Position numbers and translations under genes: made by a program | The notes under the pieces: model-generated | Told to the model about the DNA's origin: nothing | The model's database searches: none | Seen by the model: the letters and a program-made list of their open reading frames with translations, nothing else | DNA from: Deltaproteobacteria bacterium | GTDB taxonomy: Bacteria > Desulfobacterota > Desulfuromonadia > Geobacterales > Pseudopelobacteraceae | Reading direction: 5' to 3' | DNA length: 64,000 nucleotides | NCBI GenBank assembly: GCA_019162745.1 | Contig: JAFLLC010000072.1 | Location: 7,647 to 71,646 of the forward strand | Part shown: one piece after another, positions 63,558-64,000 of the stretch | Layout of the letters: each line of letters starts with the position of its first letter | Numbering within the stretch: position 1 is the first letter of the stretch

Positions 63558-64000
63558 TTGACACCGAATGATCTGATCAGCGTCGTAATTCCTACCTACA
63601 ATGGAAGTAAATATATTCTTTCCACGGTCTTATCCGCTCTTAGTCAGACCTATTCTCCTGTTGAAATTATTGTTGTCGATGATGGCTCGACCGAGGACAT
63701 GGCAGCTGTCCTTAATCCGGTAATCGGGCACATAAATTATATCCGCCAGGAAAACAGCGGACCGGCCGCTGCGAGAAATCACGGCATACTGGTGAGTAAA
63801 GGCGAGTATATAGCTTTTTTGGACCATGATGATCATTGGCTGCCGGAAAATCTGACGGATAAAATGGCGGTCATGAAAAATAATCCGGAATGCGCCATGG
63901 TGTATAGCTATCCTGAATTGATAGATGGTTCAGGAATGGCACTTCGCCAGGAATATCCCTTGATTTTTCCGAGTGGAGAGGTATTTGAAGAGTTTCTTCT
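63558..64000 (+). CDS. GT2 glycosyltransferase (3' end cut by window)
   Basis: Open from TTG at 63558, which lies 6 nt after AAGGAG; no ATG lies nearby in frame. The first 147 residues show VVIPTYNGSKYI, VVDDGSTEDMAAV, GPAAARNHGI and the metal motif FLDHDDHWLP, so it is a GT-A inverting transferase like its neighbours. The frame is open to the end of the window. Confidence 0.88.
   Translation, partial: MTPNDLISVVIPTYNGSKYILSTVLSALSQTYSPVEIIVVDDGSTEDMAAVLNPVIGHINYIRQENSGPAAARNHGILVSKGEYIAFLDHDDHWLPENLTDKMAVMKNNPECAMVYSYPELIDGSGMALRQEYPLIFPSGEVFEEFL

Noticed and set aside
1..64000. CRISPR arrays, tRNA or rRNA genes, insertion sequences, prophage
   Set aside because: No direct-repeat/spacer pattern, cloverleaf-like sequence, transposase or phage gene was recognised by reading; a tool search could still find a small RNA.

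Overview
The window looks like a chromosomal segment of a Gram-negative, sigma-54-rich, exopolysaccharide-producing bacterium. A member of the Desulfobacterota/Geobacterales is my best guess, an inference from the mix of PEP-CTERM/exosortase-A accessory genes, many hybrid histidine kinases and intermediate GC content. No rRNA, tRNA, CRISPR array, insertion sequence or phage gene was seen. Almost everything is coding, and from 23 kb onward every gene is on the + strand.

Region 1 (1-22.5 kb) is regulatory and metabolic. It opens with prsR (cut by the window edge) and prsK, the two-component pair of PEP-CTERM systems, on the minus strand. Divergent from them are two paralogous sigma-54 response regulators, the first with a degenerate receiver domain. 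Then come glmS (hexosamine supply for polysaccharide), a three-receiver hybrid kinase followed closely by an alpha-glucan phosphorylase, and a second, membrane-bound hybrid kinase whose linker carries a REP-like palindrome. On the minus strand follow a LysR regulator, a Crp/Fnr regulator co-transcribed with a receiver-PAS-GGDEF diguanylate cyclase, and one short PEP-CTERM protein with a clear terminator.

Region 2 (22.5-33.6 kb) is the exosortase-A-associated polysaccharide export core: TPR protein PrsT, initiating sugar transferase, Wza-like export protein, chain-length protein, tyrosine autokinase, AAA ATPase, outer-membrane barrel and polysaccharide deacetylase. The 608-bp divergent region before prsT holds a near-consensus sigma-54 promoter for the PEP-CTERM gene and a cluster of four GACYGAY heptamers at enhancer distance; I infer these are PrsR targets. 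The exosortase itself is not in the window.

Region 3 (33.6-41.9 kb) continues the same apparent operon with an ABC polysaccharide exporter (Wzm/Wzt with a C-terminal binding domain). It then holds an unusual tailoring cassette: PglD/NeuD-like acyltransferase, tandem-GNAT-like acyltransferase, acyl carrier protein, acyl-CoA dehydrogenase-like flavoprotein, stand-alone adenylating ligase and a bicupin-like protein. The ligase + carrier + flavoprotein set resembles those that load an amino acid on a carrier and oxidise it there (prolyl to pyrrolyl or dihydropyrrolyl). I propose that the oxidised acyl group is attached to an amino sugar of the exported glycan. This is the most interesting candidate new system in the window.

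Region 4 (42-64 kb) holds a secreted C45-type Ntn hydrolase behind a strong sigma-54 promoter, a lipid-linked sugar set (GT39, UPF0104-type membrane protein, WecB-like epimerase, DPM-like GT2), two large secreted modular proteins sharing near-identical LamG-like and cadherin-like modules, a DegT aminotransferase, and a run of glycosyltransferases (GT2, GT2, WbsX, GT4, GT4, GT2 cut by the window end). Together these would build, modify, export and anchor a surface polysaccharide and associated proteins.
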